Assembly: GCF_030125375.1 (NCBI RefSeq) | Contig: NZ_JASJUU010000001.1 | Span: 310,001 to 374,000, forward strand | Reading direction: 5' to 3' | Length of the DNA stretch: 64,000 nt | Source of the DNA: Pseudoalteromonas umbrosa | Lineage (GTDB): Bacteria; Pseudomonadota; Gammaproteobacteria; Enterobacterales; Alteromonadaceae | In this document: positions 34,217-43,246 of the stretch, piece by piece | How positions within the stretch are numbered: the stretch's first letter is position 1 | How the letters are laid out: every line of letters starts with the position of its first letter | Notes under the pieces: model-generated | Seen by the model: the letters and a program-made list of their open reading frames with translations, nothing else | The model's database searches: none | Told to the model about the DNA's origin: nothing | Translations under genes and position numbers: made by a program

Positions 34217-35140
34217 GTGTTTAAGGAAATTGACGACCTCAGTGATAGCTTAGTCTTGATCGTAGAGGACTCGGCATTAACGCAAAAAGTGCTAGGTGCT
34301 TGTCTTGATGGGTTGTGCCGTGTAGATGCCGTCGACAGCGCGGAAGAGGCGATTAATTATTGTCTTAAATCGCCACCGGATTTGATTTTAATGGATTGGA
34401 TCCTTGGTGGCATGACGGGCCTAGAAGCGTGTAAAAAAATCCAAGCAATGGATGAACTCAACGACATCCCTATCATATTTGTCACGTCTAATACCAATGA
34501 AAATCAACAAGAGTTATGTTGGGATGCGGGCGCAGTAGACTTTTTAGGAAAGCCGATTGTTGCTAGGACTCTGGTTAATCGAGTTAGAACTCACCTTAAG
34601 TATAAACGCCAAACAGATATCTTAAAGCAATACTCTTTTTTTGATGGTCTCACTGAAGTGTTTAATCGACGCTACTTTGATATGGAGTGTAAACGCTTGT
34701 TTAGGCAAAACTTACGGCAGCAACAATGCTTAGCCGTAGTTATGCTTGATATTGACTACTTTAAGTTGTTCAACGATGAATATGGGCATTTGCAAGGAGA
34801 TGATGCACTCAAAGAAGTGGCAAAAGTTGCCGTTAAAATGGTAAATCGCCCTCTAGATAGCGTGTTTAGATATGGCGGTGAAGAATTCGCGGTTTTATTG
34901 CCCAATACCAGTGACGATGGCGCCCTAAAGATAGCGCAGTCCATTGTACATGCGGTAAGAGGGCTTGAGATCCCACACGGTAAGTCTGAGTTTGACGTGG
35001 TCACAGTGAGCGCAGGTGTCGCTGTTGGAAAGTACGGTGTCTATGACAATGTCGAAGAGTTAATTCAAAAAGCAGATGAAGGCTTGTATATGGCAAAGTC
35101 TAATGGCAGAGATCAGGCATTTTTATTTAATGAAAATTAA
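34217..35140 (+). CDS. REC-GGDEF response regulator, diguanylate cyclase
   Basis: A 307-residue cytoplasmic regulator that should make cyclic di-GMP from GTP when phosphorylated. The receiver domain (about 10-125) has IVEDSALTQK, phospho-Asp in LILMDWILGG and Lys in FLGKPIVA. The GGDEF domain (about 140-305) begins FDGLTEVFNRRYFD and has the active motif GGEEF at residues 220-224. The inhibitory site RPLD lies five residues upstream of GGEEF, so product feedback is likely. The start is GTG at 34217, preceded by AGAGGG. This layout matches the PleD/WspR type. The cognate kinase is not obvious here. A terminator at 35148-35176 follows. Confidence 0.93.
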   Translation: MFKEIDDLSDSLVLIVEDSALTQKVLGACLDGLCRVDAVDSAEEAINYCLKSPPDLILMDWILGGMTGLEACKKIQAMDELNDIPIIFVTSNTNENQQELCWDAGAVDFLGKPIVARTLVNRVRTHLKYKRQTDILKQYSFFDGLTEVFNRRYFDMECKRLFRQNLRQQQCLAVVMLDIDYFKLFNDEYGHLQGDDALKEVAKVAVKMVNRPLDSVFRYGGEEFAVLLPNTSDDGALKIAQSIVHAVRGLEIPHGKSEFDVVTVSAGVAVGKYGVYDNVEELIQKADEGLYMAKSNGRDQAFLFNEN

Positions 35141-35147
35141 GGCGTAG

Positions 35148-35176
35148 AAGGTGCAATTCGCGTGATTGCACCTTTT
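35148..35176. terminator. Bidirectional terminator between convergent genes
   Basis: AAGGTGCAAT (35148-35157) and ATTGCACCTT (35165-35174) form a perfect 10-bp stem with a 7-nt loop, followed by TT on the plus strand. It lies 8 bp after the diguanylate cyclase stop and 12 bp before the convergent transporter stop. Confidence 0.8.
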
Positions 35177-35187
35177 AGGTTGTGACT

Positions 35188-36441
35188 TTACATATTAAAT
35201 AACAAGGCAGATACAGCGAGTAATCCAACGCTAAGTACGAAATAAGTACTTAATTTCCCCTTGTACTTTTGCAGTGCTGGTACTTTGTAAATCGCAATGG
35301 TCGGCATGACAAAAAGGATTAATGCGATAATTGGACCTGATATTGCGCCCATCATATCTAAAATACTTGGGTTGATAACTGCACACACCCAAATAGAGAT
35401 AAACATTAATACCACGCCAAGTTTATCAGCTGCTTTATAGCTCATTGACGTCTGTTTGGTTACCAATCCATTAAAGCTCTCTCTCGCGCCTAAGAAGTGT
35501 CCTAGGAATGATGAGGTGATAGCAATGAAAGCGACGAGTGGCCCAAGTGTTTCAATGAATGGGTTGTTGTATACGTTTGCAAGGTAAGACAGTACAGACA
35601 CATTCGCTTCTTTCGCTTCAGCCATTTGCGCTGGTGTCAGTGAAAAAATACAAGAGAATACAAAAAGTAATACGAAAGCGATGAGCATAAGAGCTGTGTT
35701 TCGCAAAATAGCTTCAGCCTTGATTGTCGCTTCTGATTTGTAGTGTCTACGCTGTGTATTGGCGAAGCTAGAAATTGCTGCAGCATGGCTGAATGAGAAG
35801 ACAACAATAGGAACAGACAACCATAAAGTTTCTGTCAATGAGCCTACATCAGGTGTGGTAATAGCTGGTAATTGCCAGTTAGGTATTAAATATAAAGACA
35901 AAAATAACAAAACACCTACTAATGGGTAGACCAGAATCGCAAACGCTCTAAGTAATAATTTTTCTCCCCCCAACATAATGGCAATCATACCCGCCACTAG
36001 CACACCAGATAGTAATACTCTTGGTAAAGACTGCATTTCTAGTTGGTTGACCATGAAGCTGTCCACTGTATTGGTCAGTCCCACACCGTATATAAGTAAA
36101 ATAGGGAAGATTGAGAAGAAATATAGGAGTGAAATCAAGCGACCACTGGTTGAGCCAAAGTGCTCTTCAACGACGTCAGTGAAGTCTGAATCACTTTTGT
36201 TTGAAGACAACACGAATCGTGCAAGTCCTCTGTGTGCTAAATAAGTCATGGGGAAAGCAAGTACAGCCATGATCAATAGCGGCCAAAATCCACCAATACC
36301 GATATTAATAGGTAAGAATAAAATACCTGCGCCAACGGCTGTACCAAATAGACTTAGCACCCAATTGGTATCATGTTGGGTCCAACCCGATTGATTGGTG
36401 TTTACCATGTTACTGGTATCCCCCGCTTGTGAATGACTCAT
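35188..36441 (-). CDS. SdaC-like amino acid permease (HAAAP family)
   Basis: Inner-membrane proton symporter of the hydroxy/aromatic amino acid permease family, 417 residues with about 11 helices. The ATG at 36441, preceded by TAGGAC, is preferred over an upstream ATG at 36507 that would add a polar tail. Landmarks are NWVLSLFGTAVGAGILFLPI (the first helix with its GxG break), IVVFSFSHAAAISSFA and AITSSFLGHFLGARESFNG. The pattern is closest to SdaC-type serine transporters, but tryptophan-family relatives share it, so the substrate is not certain. No serine deaminase gene is adjacent. It is convergent with the diguanylate cyclase gene. Confidence 0.85.
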   Translation of the reverse strand: MSHSQAGDTSNMVNTNQSGWTQHDTNWVLSLFGTAVGAGILFLPINIGIGGFWPLLIMAVLAFPMTYLAHRGLARFVLSSNKSDSDFTDVVEEHFGSTSGRLISLLYFFSIFPILLIYGVGLTNTVDSFMVNQLEMQSLPRVLLSGVLVAGMIAIMLGGEKLLLRAFAILVYPLVGVLLFLSLYLIPNWQLPAITTPDVGSLTETLWLSVPIVVFSFSHAAAISSFANTQRRHYKSEATIKAEAILRNTALMLIAFVLLFVFSCIFSLTPAQMAEAKEANVSVLSYLANVYNNPFIETLGPLVAFIAITSSFLGHFLGARESFNGLVTKQTSMSYKAADKLGVVLMFISIWVCAVINPSILDMMGAISGPIIALILFVMPTIAIYKVPALQKYKGKLSTYFVLSVGLLAVSALLFNM

Positions 36442-37232
36442 ACTTGTTGTCCTACGTTTTTTAATTTTAATCGCGCGGATGATATAGAAATTCACTTCTT
36501 GATGCATGTTTATTCGGTTTGTTTGGTTGTTTTTTATTCATGGTGAGGCTTTTGCGGTTAATAAGTATTCACAATGGTGTTGGTGGGTATGTACAAATTT
36601 GAATTGACGAGCACCTGTATTGGGGTGCCATGATAAGGAGTCGTAAAGTTACTCAATACTTGATTGACAGGGTATTACGATAGCTACGAGCGTAAAAATG
36701 CTGATTATGCTAGGTTTTCTGATAAAGACGAAAAAGAAAGCTGGTGCATATTTATTTATTAGCAAATCCTATTTAATGAAATCAGATAGATATAGTTAAT
36801 ATAAATATTTTTAATAAATGATGATTTTATTCATAACTTTTTATTTTTGTTAAGTTGGTATCTTAATTGCGTTATTCTTAGGTGCTATTATATAAAATTA
36901 TGCAGTGTTAATTTTATTTTTGTTAGTGGTTTTAGTTTATGGTTTATTCATTGTTTGTTTTATCACTTATTTGGTTTTGTTTTATTCTTTTTAAGAAAAC
37001 AGGAGTGTTTTTTAAGTGATCGCAGTTATATGTGAAATTAGTTTGAACGGTCTAATAATTGAGCTTTCTGAGATAGGGTGAATTGCTCAGGAGCTTTCGA
37101 TTAATACTCGTGCAACTGCGTCGTTGGTTGTCAATTTCTTTATTGCAAGTATTACACTTTTACACATTCCCTGACTGATTCCTACACCGAGTTTAACTAT
37201 GATTTACCCATCAAACATGATTGGGGAAAATA
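36442..37232. other. Long AT-rich intergenic region
   Basis: About 790 bp between the divergent transporter and lipoprotein genes. A 62-codon frame at 36847-37035 (MLSWYLNCVILRCYY...) is rich in Tyr, Phe and Leu as expected from random T-rich DNA and has no ribosome-binding site, so I do not call it. No RNA gene or mobile element is recognised. Confidence 0.45.
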
Positions 37233-37646
37233 ATGAAAAAGCTTTTAACAATTACAGTAGTAGCACTTTTGGCTAGTGGCTGTGCACATCACAATAACGT
37301 TAGACCAGCGCAAGATGGCAAGCATTATGTTAATTTGACCGCAGAAACAAGACAAAAAGCCGGAGAAGAAGCATTAGATCAAGCTAATTATTACTGCAGT
37401 GAAAATGGCGATACTCGTGCTTACATTATTAATGAAACCATCACTTATATGGGCTCAATGCCTGAACAAGAATATTTAAAAAATCGCAATTTGGCTGAAG
37501 CTGTTGAAGTGGCTGGTGCGGGCATGTCAATTTTAGGCGGTGGTCATGTGGATGACGTAGGTACTGCTATGTGGATCGGTGGTGGTATTGCGGAGGACTC
37601 AATGGGGGAGCCATATCAAATAAACTTATCCTTTAGCTGCAAGTGA
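37233..37646 (+). CDS. Small lipoprotein of unknown function
   Basis: A 137-residue lipoprotein starting at ATG 37233, preceded by GGGGAAAATA; a TTG at 37221 is less likely. The signal MKKLLTITVVALLASGC gives lipobox LLASGC (Cys17). The mature region begins AHHNNVRPAQDGKHYVNL and contains YYCSENGDTRAYIINE, GAGMSILGGGHVDDVGTAM and a Gly-rich stretch WIGGGIAEDSM. It ends with FSCK. The two mature cysteines could pair. I do not recognise the family; similar short lipoproteins with a Gly-rich centre occur in marine gammaproteobacteria. It is monocistronic. Confidence 0.7.
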   Translation: MKKLLTITVVALLASGCAHHNNVRPAQDGKHYVNLTAETRQKAGEEALDQANYYCSENGDTRAYIINETITYMGSMPEQEYLKNRNLAEAVEVAGAGMSILGGGHVDDVGTAMWIGGGIAEDSMGEPYQINLSFSCK

Positions 37647-37881
37647 TGAGCGGTTTTTTATTTTACTATTTAGTTTTAGTTCTTTTATGTATTACTTTTT
37701 GGCGGGTGTTACTAAATAAGAAGTAGCGCCTGCTTCTCTCTAATTTTTAATAACTCATTTGATAGACTCTTCTGCACCTTTAATATACTCACATTAATTT
37801 AAATACCTTTATTGCAAGTTATCTAATGCATTGTTATGTTCTATCTAAATTGATGGAATATTAAATTACAAGGCCATAACA

Positions 37882-38778
37882 ATGATTAAAATAACAGCCT
37901 TTATCAGTCTTGCTATTTTACTACAGACATATTGTGCTTCTGCAAACATAGTCGCGCCCGCAGTGTCCAAGCATGTCGATGTTGGAGGGGTTAAGCTTTA
38001 TATAGTTTGCTATGGCGAGGGCACTCCGAGTATTGTCGTCAATTCAGGATTTGGTGGAGCAGGGTCTCAAGGTGGTTGGGAGGAAGTTATCCGGCACATG
38101 AGCCCGTCAAACCAAGTTTGCCTTTATGACCGAGCAAATTTAGGGAAAAGTGAGCCCTTTTCTGGCCATTATGACGTTGGAGTCATGGCTAGGCAATTAG
38201 GAATATTGCTCAAAAAAGCGCAGGTTCAAACGCCACACATACTAGTTGGGCACTCTTATGGTTCCTATCCGATAAAATTATTTAACCACGCATTTCCAGA
38301 GCGTGTTTCGGCGATTTTACTGGTTGACCCGACTCAATACGGCATGTTCAATAATGCCATTGCTAAATGGGCACCAGATCAAGACACTTATTCAGCCAGC
38401 TTTACTCAGCGCATGCAGGACGAGCTATCTGGATGGCATAATCCAGATCAAAACTCTGAAAAAGTTGATTTAAAGGCCAGCGCTCAGTTAATAAAAGACA
38501 GTAAGGATTTTGGTGATACGCCGTATGTTTTACTGTGGTCTAAAAATGGTGTTTGGCGTGGTGGAGACGCCCCTGATGACTGGCACCCAAAAGCTTGGCA
38601 AAGAATGAAGACAATGTACGCTGAAGCGATTGATAAGATGCATAGTTTGTCTTCGGATAAAAAAATTGTTTTTGCAAATACGCCACAGCACAACATTTTT
38701 CAATATGAACCGGAGTCAGTTGTTAAGGAACTTCGATACTTACTTGATAAATTAAACCAAGCGCCTGAAAAAAACTGA
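37882..38778 (+). CDS. Exported alpha/beta hydrolase
   Basis: Periplasmic or secreted alpha/beta-hydrolase of 298 residues with a signal peptide (cleavage near YCASANI). The fold landmarks are VNSGFGGAGSQGGWEEVI (oxyanion side), VCLYDRANLGKSEPF, the nucleophile elbow GHSYGS with Ser125, ILLVDPTQYG (acid region) and a C-terminal His in TPQHNIFQYEP. The triad looks complete. The sequence resembles generic esterase or lipase-like hydrolases; the substrate is unknown. The next gene at 38850 on the same strand encodes another exported protein, with a 71-bp gap. Confidence 0.85.
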   Translation: MIKITAFISLAILLQTYCASANIVAPAVSKHVDVGGVKLYIVCYGEGTPSIVVNSGFGGAGSQGGWEEVIRHMSPSNQVCLYDRANLGKSEPFSGHYDVGVMARQLGILLKKAQVQTPHILVGHSYGSYPIKLFNHAFPERVSAILLVDPTQYGMFNNAIAKWAPDQDTYSASFTQRMQDELSGWHNPDQNSEKVDLKASAQLIKDSKDFGDTPYVLLWSKNGVWRGGDAPDDWHPKAWQRMKTMYAEAIDKMHSLSSDKKIVFANTPQHNIFQYEPESVVKELRYLLDKLNQAPEKN

Positions 38779-38849
38779 ACGTGCATTTAAACCTTTCTGT
38801 TACCTCTGGTCGTCAAAGTTTTTAAATAGGAAAAAACAAGGACAACAAG

Positions 38850-39581
38850 ATGAAAGCTTTAATGATGGCGGCTCTAGCAATATCTTCATTTTATGTTTCT
38901 GCAACTGCGTATTACTCCTCGGATTACAAATTTGTGAAAACAACCTCTTTAAGCTTACCTGCAAGCGAACTGGCACAACTAAAAATTGATGCAGGGGCGG
39001 GTAGTTTGAAGTTGATTGGAGAAGAGACAGATAAGATTAGTGTCACTGCTGAGATATATCAGTTAAGTGATGGAGGAGATTACTGTTTAGATTTGACTGA
39101 GCAAGATAACAAAGCCTTGCTTAAAGCAAATGTTTGCCACCACAGGGAAAATGATACCTTGGTACATCTTTCAATCACTGTACCTCAAAACCTTGTGACT
39201 CATATTAAGGACGGCTCTGGGTCAATGAATGTGTCACATGCGAGTATTCAAAGTATAGATGATGGTTCAGGCTCTATCATAATTAAGGATAACCTAATTT
39301 CGCTTGAGATAGATGATAATTCTGGCGGTATTGAGGTCTTGAGTGTGCAAGGTGAACTAGATATTGATGATGACTCTGGAAAAATTCTTGTTGAGGACAT
39401 CAAAGGCAATGTTCGCATAGAAGATGGCTCTGGTAAGGTCGTTGTTGAAAATGTCACTGGTAAAGTCTCAGTCGATGATGGCTCAGGAAGTATCTCAGTG
39501 CGCAATGCGCAATCATTCGAGTTAATAGATGATGGTTCTGGCAAGGTTAATTTGAGGAATATCCGCGACCAGCAAAATTAA
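38850..39581 (+). CDS. Exported DUF4097-like repeat protein
   Basis: A 243-residue exported protein with signal peptide MKALMMAALAISSFYVSATA. The N-terminal half (LKIDAGAGSLKLIGEETDKI) matches the start of DUF4097/adhesin-type beta-solenoid domains. The C-terminal half has at least seven near-repeats of about 18-20 residues. Each is centred on Asp-Asp-x-Ser-Gly plus a hydrophobic pair: DDGSGSI, DDNSGGI, DDDSGKI, EDGSGKV, DDGSGSI and DDGSGKV. Such repeats fold as a stacked beta-helix, and the conserved Asp ladder could bind calcium. The function is unknown; surface or periplasmic binding is plausible. AAACAAGGACAAC precedes the ATG. A terminator follows at 39594-39621. Confidence 0.72.
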   Translation: MKALMMAALAISSFYVSATAYYSSDYKFVKTTSLSLPASELAQLKIDAGAGSLKLIGEETDKISVTAEIYQLSDGGDYCLDLTEQDNKALLKANVCHHRENDTLVHLSITVPQNLVTHIKDGSGSMNVSHASIQSIDDGSGSIIIKDNLISLEIDDNSGGIEVLSVQGELDIDDDSGKILVEDIKGNVRIEDGSGKVVVENVTGKVSVDDGSGSISVRNAQSFELIDDGSGKVNLRNIRDQQN

Positions 39582-39593
39582 GTCTTTGTATAC

Positions 39594-39621
39594 AACGCCG
39601 CAGACAAGATACTGCGGCGTT
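39594..39621. terminator. Bidirectional Rho-independent terminator
   Basis: AACGCCGCAG (39594-39603) pairs perfectly with CTGCGGCGTT (39612-39621) around an 8-nt loop, followed by TTGT. It lies between the convergent stops at 39581 and 39630. Confidence 0.85.
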
Positions 39622-39629
39622 TTGTATTG

Positions 39630-40844
39630 CTACTTCTCTAGCCCAAAAGGGTCATCAATACTATGACTTGGTTCCGTAAACCATTTAGGACCTGACTCCG
39701 TGATGTAAAAATGATCCTCAAGGCGAATACCGAATTGGTCGGGAACAACCAGCATGGGTTCATTAGAAAAACACATACCTGGCGCAAGTGGTTGCGGGTT
39801 GTCTTTGACTAAATAAGGCAGCTCATGGATATCTAAGCCGATCCCATGTCCTGTTCTATGTGGGCAACCGGGCAGTTGATAATCTGGCCCCAAGTTTTGT
39901 TCAGCCAAGTAGGTTCTTGCTGCATAGTCTACATCGCCACAGTTCGCGCCAATGTGCGCTGCATTGAAAGCGTGCAACTGAGCTTGCTTTTCATGGGCCC
40001 ATATTGCGCGTTGATAGTCTGTTGCTTCACCAAAGACATAAGTGCGGGTAATGTCACTTAGGTAGCCATGCAGTTTACAGCCCGTGTCTATCAATACGAC
40101 ATCGCCTTTTTTAAGTGTTTGGGGCTCCTTTACACCATGTGGAAATGATGTCGCTTTGCCAAATAACACGATACAGAAGTAACTGCCTGTAGCACCAACC
40201 TTTTTGTGTGCTTGCTCTATAAATGCTTCCACTTCTGTGGTGGTGATACCTTCATGCAATATGGAGGCCGCTGCTTTTTGCACTGCCAAGGTCATATCCA
40301 TTGCGCGTTGAATTAAGGCAAGCTCATTGTCTGACTTATGCATGCGGCAATGGCCTGTAACACATTGCCCATTCATGATTTTTAATGCTGAGTTTTCTTT
40401 TTGAATGCCATCTACAGTAAAAAAGGCCGTGCTTTCATCGATTGCTAAGGTCGCAGAGTCTGGCAAGCCCAGTTCGGTTAACGCATGCCCAAGTAGCTGA
40501 TATGGTGATTGCTCTTCTTGCCAAGCATATACTTTACCTTTGATGATTTGATAATCACTGATGGTGCCTAATTCAAAAAATGGTGCAATGAAACATACAT
40601 CGCCTTGAGCCGGAAGTATTGCACCAACAAGCCGCTCACTGGCCGACCAGCTTAAACCCGTAAAATACTTTAAGTTTGTACCTGCATTTAGGTATAACGC
40701 ATCAATATTTTGTGCGCGCATGTAAGCTTGTGCTTTTTGCATCCTCCCACGATATTCATCCGCTGCAATGGGGTGTGCATCTTGGGTCATGTCTTTGAGA
40801 TTGGCAAGAGCCGCTTGTTTGGTTTGAAAACCGATACCTATCAT
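39630..40844 (-). CDS. M24-family X-Pro aminopeptidase/dipeptidase
   Basis: Cytoplasmic pita-bread metallopeptidase of 404 residues. The N-terminal creatinase-like domain (TNLKYFTGLSWSASERLVGA) precedes the catalytic domain. The five metal ligands are visible: Asp in VVLIDTGCKLHGYLSDITRT (two Asp), His in HRTGHGIGLDIHELPY, Glu in CFSNEPMLVV and Glu in GIRLEDHFYI. The motif set fits prolidases and aminopeptidase P-like enzymes that cut X-Pro bonds. It lies 29 bp downstream of the FAD amino acid oxidase of the hydroxyproline locus on the same strand. I infer that it frees hydroxyproline from collagen-derived dipeptides. Confidence 0.88.
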   Translation of the reverse strand: MIGIGFQTKQAALANLKDMTQDAHPIAADEYRGRMQKAQAYMRAQNIDALYLNAGTNLKYFTGLSWSASERLVGAILPAQGDVCFIAPFFELGTISDYQIIKGKVYAWQEEQSPYQLLGHALTELGLPDSATLAIDESTAFFTVDGIQKENSALKIMNGQCVTGHCRMHKSDNELALIQRAMDMTLAVQKAAASILHEGITTTEVEAFIEQAHKKVGATGSYFCIVLFGKATSFPHGVKEPQTLKKGDVVLIDTGCKLHGYLSDITRTYVFGEATDYQRAIWAHEKQAQLHAFNAAHIGANCGDVDYAARTYLAEQNLGPDYQLPGCPHRTGHGIGLDIHELPYLVKDNPQPLAPGMCFSNEPMLVVPDQFGIRLEDHFYITESGPKWFTEPSHSIDDPFGLEK

Positions 40845-40873
40845 AACTGTATCCTATTTAGTTTTATCAAGCA

Positions 40874-42112
40874 TTACTGAAAACGCGCAATACTGTAGGG
40901 GGTAATATCAAATACTGTTGGCTTATTTGCAACCAAGTTTGCGATGAGTTCACTGGTGATAGCGGCCTGTGTTAAACCCAAATGTTGATGGCCTAGTGCG
41001 AATAAAATATTGGGATGCGTTGGCGCTTGGCCTATCACAGGTAATGAGTCGGGCAGTGAAGGTCTGGGGCCCATCCAGTGTTCGCCTTGCTCTACATGGT
41101 TGAACTTTTTCAGCAGCGCTTGAGCATGGGTCAATAAAGATGCTGCACGTGCATAAAATGGCGGTCTGTGTAAGCCTGCAAATTCGACAGTGCCAGCTAA
41201 CCTGAGACCTGCTTGCATCGGTGTCATAATGAATTGTCGATCTGCAGAGGCAACGGGGCGACTGAGTGCATGGTTACTAAGCATATTATGATAACCCCGC
41301 TCGGCTTCTATCGGTAACTTATAGCCTAATTGCTGGCAAAGTTGTTTGCTCCAAGCTCCAGCACATATAATGACCTTGCTAAAGTGTTTTGATTTTCCAA
41401 GAGAGTCGATGACACTCGAGTTATGTTCATGTTGAGCGACCTCTGCAACAGATTGCTGTACAAACTGACCACCTAAGCGAATAAACTCTTTATATATGTG
41501 CATTGATAGCTTTAACGGATCAGGGCTGTGTCCTACCTCAGTGAAAAGCAGGGCATAACGCACAGTGTCACTGATTTGAGGCTCTAATGCCGCGATAGCA
41601 GGTTTATCTAGCAATTCAACTTTTACCCCATTTGCAAGATAAGCTTGGTGGATTTTTTTTATTGCACCCAAATCGTAATTTTCAAAGGTGAGTAAACTGC
41701 CTTTACAGATGATATGCGCATTAAAATTATCTCCTAAAAGGCGTTTGTATGCTTCAAGGGCGGCTTGGTTAAGGGCTTTTAGTGCTTTTGTGTGACGTGT
41801 GTAACGCGGTGTAGGCATATTTGCACAAAATCGGGCAAACCATGGCAAAGCTTGTAATAGATATCGCCAGTCAATTCTTAAAGGACTTAGCTTGTCGAAT
41901 AGCATACTAGGCAACTTTTTAAGTAGAGCGCGGTCGGCAAGTGGAAAAACTTGCTCAGTCGCAAAGTGACCAGCGTTTCCTTTCGAACATTGAGTGCCGA
42001 TCCCTTTGGGATCAAACAGGGTCACTTGGTAGCCCAGCTGTTGTAGCTGCAGGGCATTACACAAACCTACGATACCTGCGCCTACGACTGCAATAGTTAA
42101 ATCTTTCTTCAT
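40874..42112 (-). CDS. FAD-dependent D-amino acid oxidase, likely D-hydroxyproline dehydrogenase
   Basis: A DadA/DAO-family flavoprotein of 412 residues. The FAD motif is AVVGAGIVGLCNALQLQQLG at residues 8-27, and the central region holds KVIICAGAWSKQLCQQLG and RLAGTVEFAGL. The C-terminus has the second FAD contact in NILFALGHQHLGLTQAA. It oxidises secondary or primary D-amino acids. It is divergent from a DapA-like deaminase gene and a hydroxyproline-epimerase gene and shares their promoter region. The best assignment is therefore oxidation of cis-4-hydroxy-D-proline to pyrroline-4-hydroxy-2-carboxylate. The family is certain; the substrate is inferred from context. The M24 peptidase gene follows 29 bp downstream. 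Confidence 0.85.
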   Translation of the reverse strand: MKKDLTIAVVGAGIVGLCNALQLQQLGYQVTLFDPKGIGTQCSKGNAGHFATEQVFPLADRALLKKLPSMLFDKLSPLRIDWRYLLQALPWFARFCANMPTPRYTRHTKALKALNQAALEAYKRLLGDNFNAHIICKGSLLTFENYDLGAIKKIHQAYLANGVKVELLDKPAIAALEPQISDTVRYALLFTEVGHSPDPLKLSMHIYKEFIRLGGQFVQQSVAEVAQHEHNSSVIDSLGKSKHFSKVIICAGAWSKQLCQQLGYKLPIEAERGYHNMLSNHALSRPVASADRQFIMTPMQAGLRLAGTVEFAGLHRPPFYARAASLLTHAQALLKKFNHVEQGEHWMGPRPSLPDSLPVIGQAPTHPNILFALGHQHLGLTQAAITSELIANLVANKPTVFDITPYSIARFQ

Positions 42113-42262
42113 ATTCTTTTCTCTATTTGCGATTGCATTTCTTTGATTTTTATCGGCTTAGCTTGATTTTAAACACTTTTTTATATTACTAATCATGGTC
42201 TTACGTCATTTTCTCAGCGTTGGTGAGAACCCATTTATACTTTTCAAGAATTGCATATTGAT

Positions 42263-42276
42263 TATTGTATACAATA
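42263..42276. promoter_or_regulatory. Perfect 14-bp palindrome, candidate GntR/FCD operator
   Basis: TATTGTATACAATA is a perfect palindrome with core TTGTATACAA, as reported for several FCD-type GntR regulators. It lies in the divergent promoter of the hydroxyproline locus, 44 bp before the deaminase ATG. The GntR gene is at the end of the same locus. Confidence 0.65.
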
Positions 42277-42320
42277 TACCTATAGTAAAAAAAAGCAACA
42301 AACATAACAGAGGAAAAATA

Positions 42321-43235
42321 ATGATCGTAGATTGGCAAGGGGTGTATCCCGCAGTAACCACACAGTTTAATGAAGATGAGTCAATTAACTTTGAAACAAC
42401 CAAGGCCATGATCAACTCACTGATTGAAGAGGGCGTGCATGGCATTATTGTCCTCGGGACAGTCGGCGAAAATTGCGCATTGCGTGCAGAGGAAAAGCGA
42501 CAAGTTTTAAGTGCAGCGAAAGAGGTTGTGGCCGGTAGAGTGCCTTTACTTGCCGGTGTGGCTGAGACCACCACCGCATTGGCAGTTGAGTTTGTTCAAG
42601 ACGCCGAGCAATTAGGTGCTGAAGGTTTTATGGTGCTACCTGGGATGGTTTATCGCTCTACAGAGCGTGAAGCAATTTATCATTATCAACAGGTTGCTCG
42701 AGCAACTTCCTTACCTATTATGATTTATAACAACCCAATTACGTATGGCGTCGATGTATCAATTGAAGGCATGCGCACGTTAGCGGCAGAGCCAAATATT
42801 GTCTCAGTTAAAGAGGCCACAGAAGATACACGCAGAATAAGTGAATTAATCTCTGCATTTGGTGAGCGGTTCGTTATTTTTGGTGGCGTGGATGATGTTG
42901 CCCTAGAAAGTTTAATGTTGGGTGCAACTGGCTGGATCTCCGGTTTAACAAATGTGTTTCCCCGCGAGTCAGTGGCAATTTATAAGTTGGCGCAACAAGG
43001 TAGGTTTGCTGAGGCCACCGAAATCTGGCGCTGGTTTTTACCGTTACTCCGCTTAGATACAGTGCCAACCTTAGTTCAGTGTATTAAATATGCTGAACAA
43101 CTTGCTGGACGTGGGAGTGAAAAGACGCGTTCACCACGTTTGAGTTTGACTGACAGTGAAAAAGCGTACGTGAGTCGATTATATGATGAAGCGATGACCA
43201 ATCGTATCGACCTCACTAAATACAATCTTGATTAA
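42321..43235 (+). CDS. DapA-family lyase, likely pyrroline-4-hydroxy-2-carboxylate deaminase
   Basis: Class I aldolase-fold (DHDPS/NAL family) enzyme of 304 residues. The ATG at 42321, with AGAGGAAAAATA upstream, is chosen; the upstream in-frame start at 42195 would add a basic hydrophobic tail absent from the family. GTVGENCALRAEEK (Thr/Gly phosphate loop), IYNNPITYGVD (Tyr) and SVKEATEDTRRI (Schiff-base Lys) are present. In this locus the expected reaction is hydrolysis of 1-pyrroline-4-hydroxy-2-carboxylate to 2-oxoglutarate semialdehyde and ammonia, the third step of 4-hydroxyproline breakdown. First gene of the plus-strand operon; the epimerase follows 11 bp on. Confidence 0.88.
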   Translation: MIVDWQGVYPAVTTQFNEDESINFETTKAMINSLIEEGVHGIIVLGTVGENCALRAEEKRQVLSAAKEVVAGRVPLLAGVAETTTALAVEFVQDAEQLGAEGFMVLPGMVYRSTEREAIYHYQQVARATSLPIMIYNNPITYGVDVSIEGMRTLAAEPNIVSVKEATEDTRRISELISAFGERFVIFGGVDDVALESLMLGATGWISGLTNVFPRESVAIYKLAQQGRFAEATEIWRWFLPLLRLDTVPTLVQCIKYAEQLAGRGSEKTRSPRLSLTDSEKAYVSRLYDEAMTNRIDLTKYNLD

Positions 43236-43246
43236 GGATGATTGCA

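Noticed and set aside
36847..37035. 62-codon frame in the long gap before the lipoprotein gene
   Set aside because: It is rich in Phe, Tyr, Leu and Cys as expected from T-rich DNA, has no ribosome-binding site and no recognised domain.
39248..39544. 98-codon antisense frame rich in Pro, Ser and Glu
   Set aside because: It is the reverse reading of the Asp-Ser-Gly repeats of the plus-strand gene and has no independent support.
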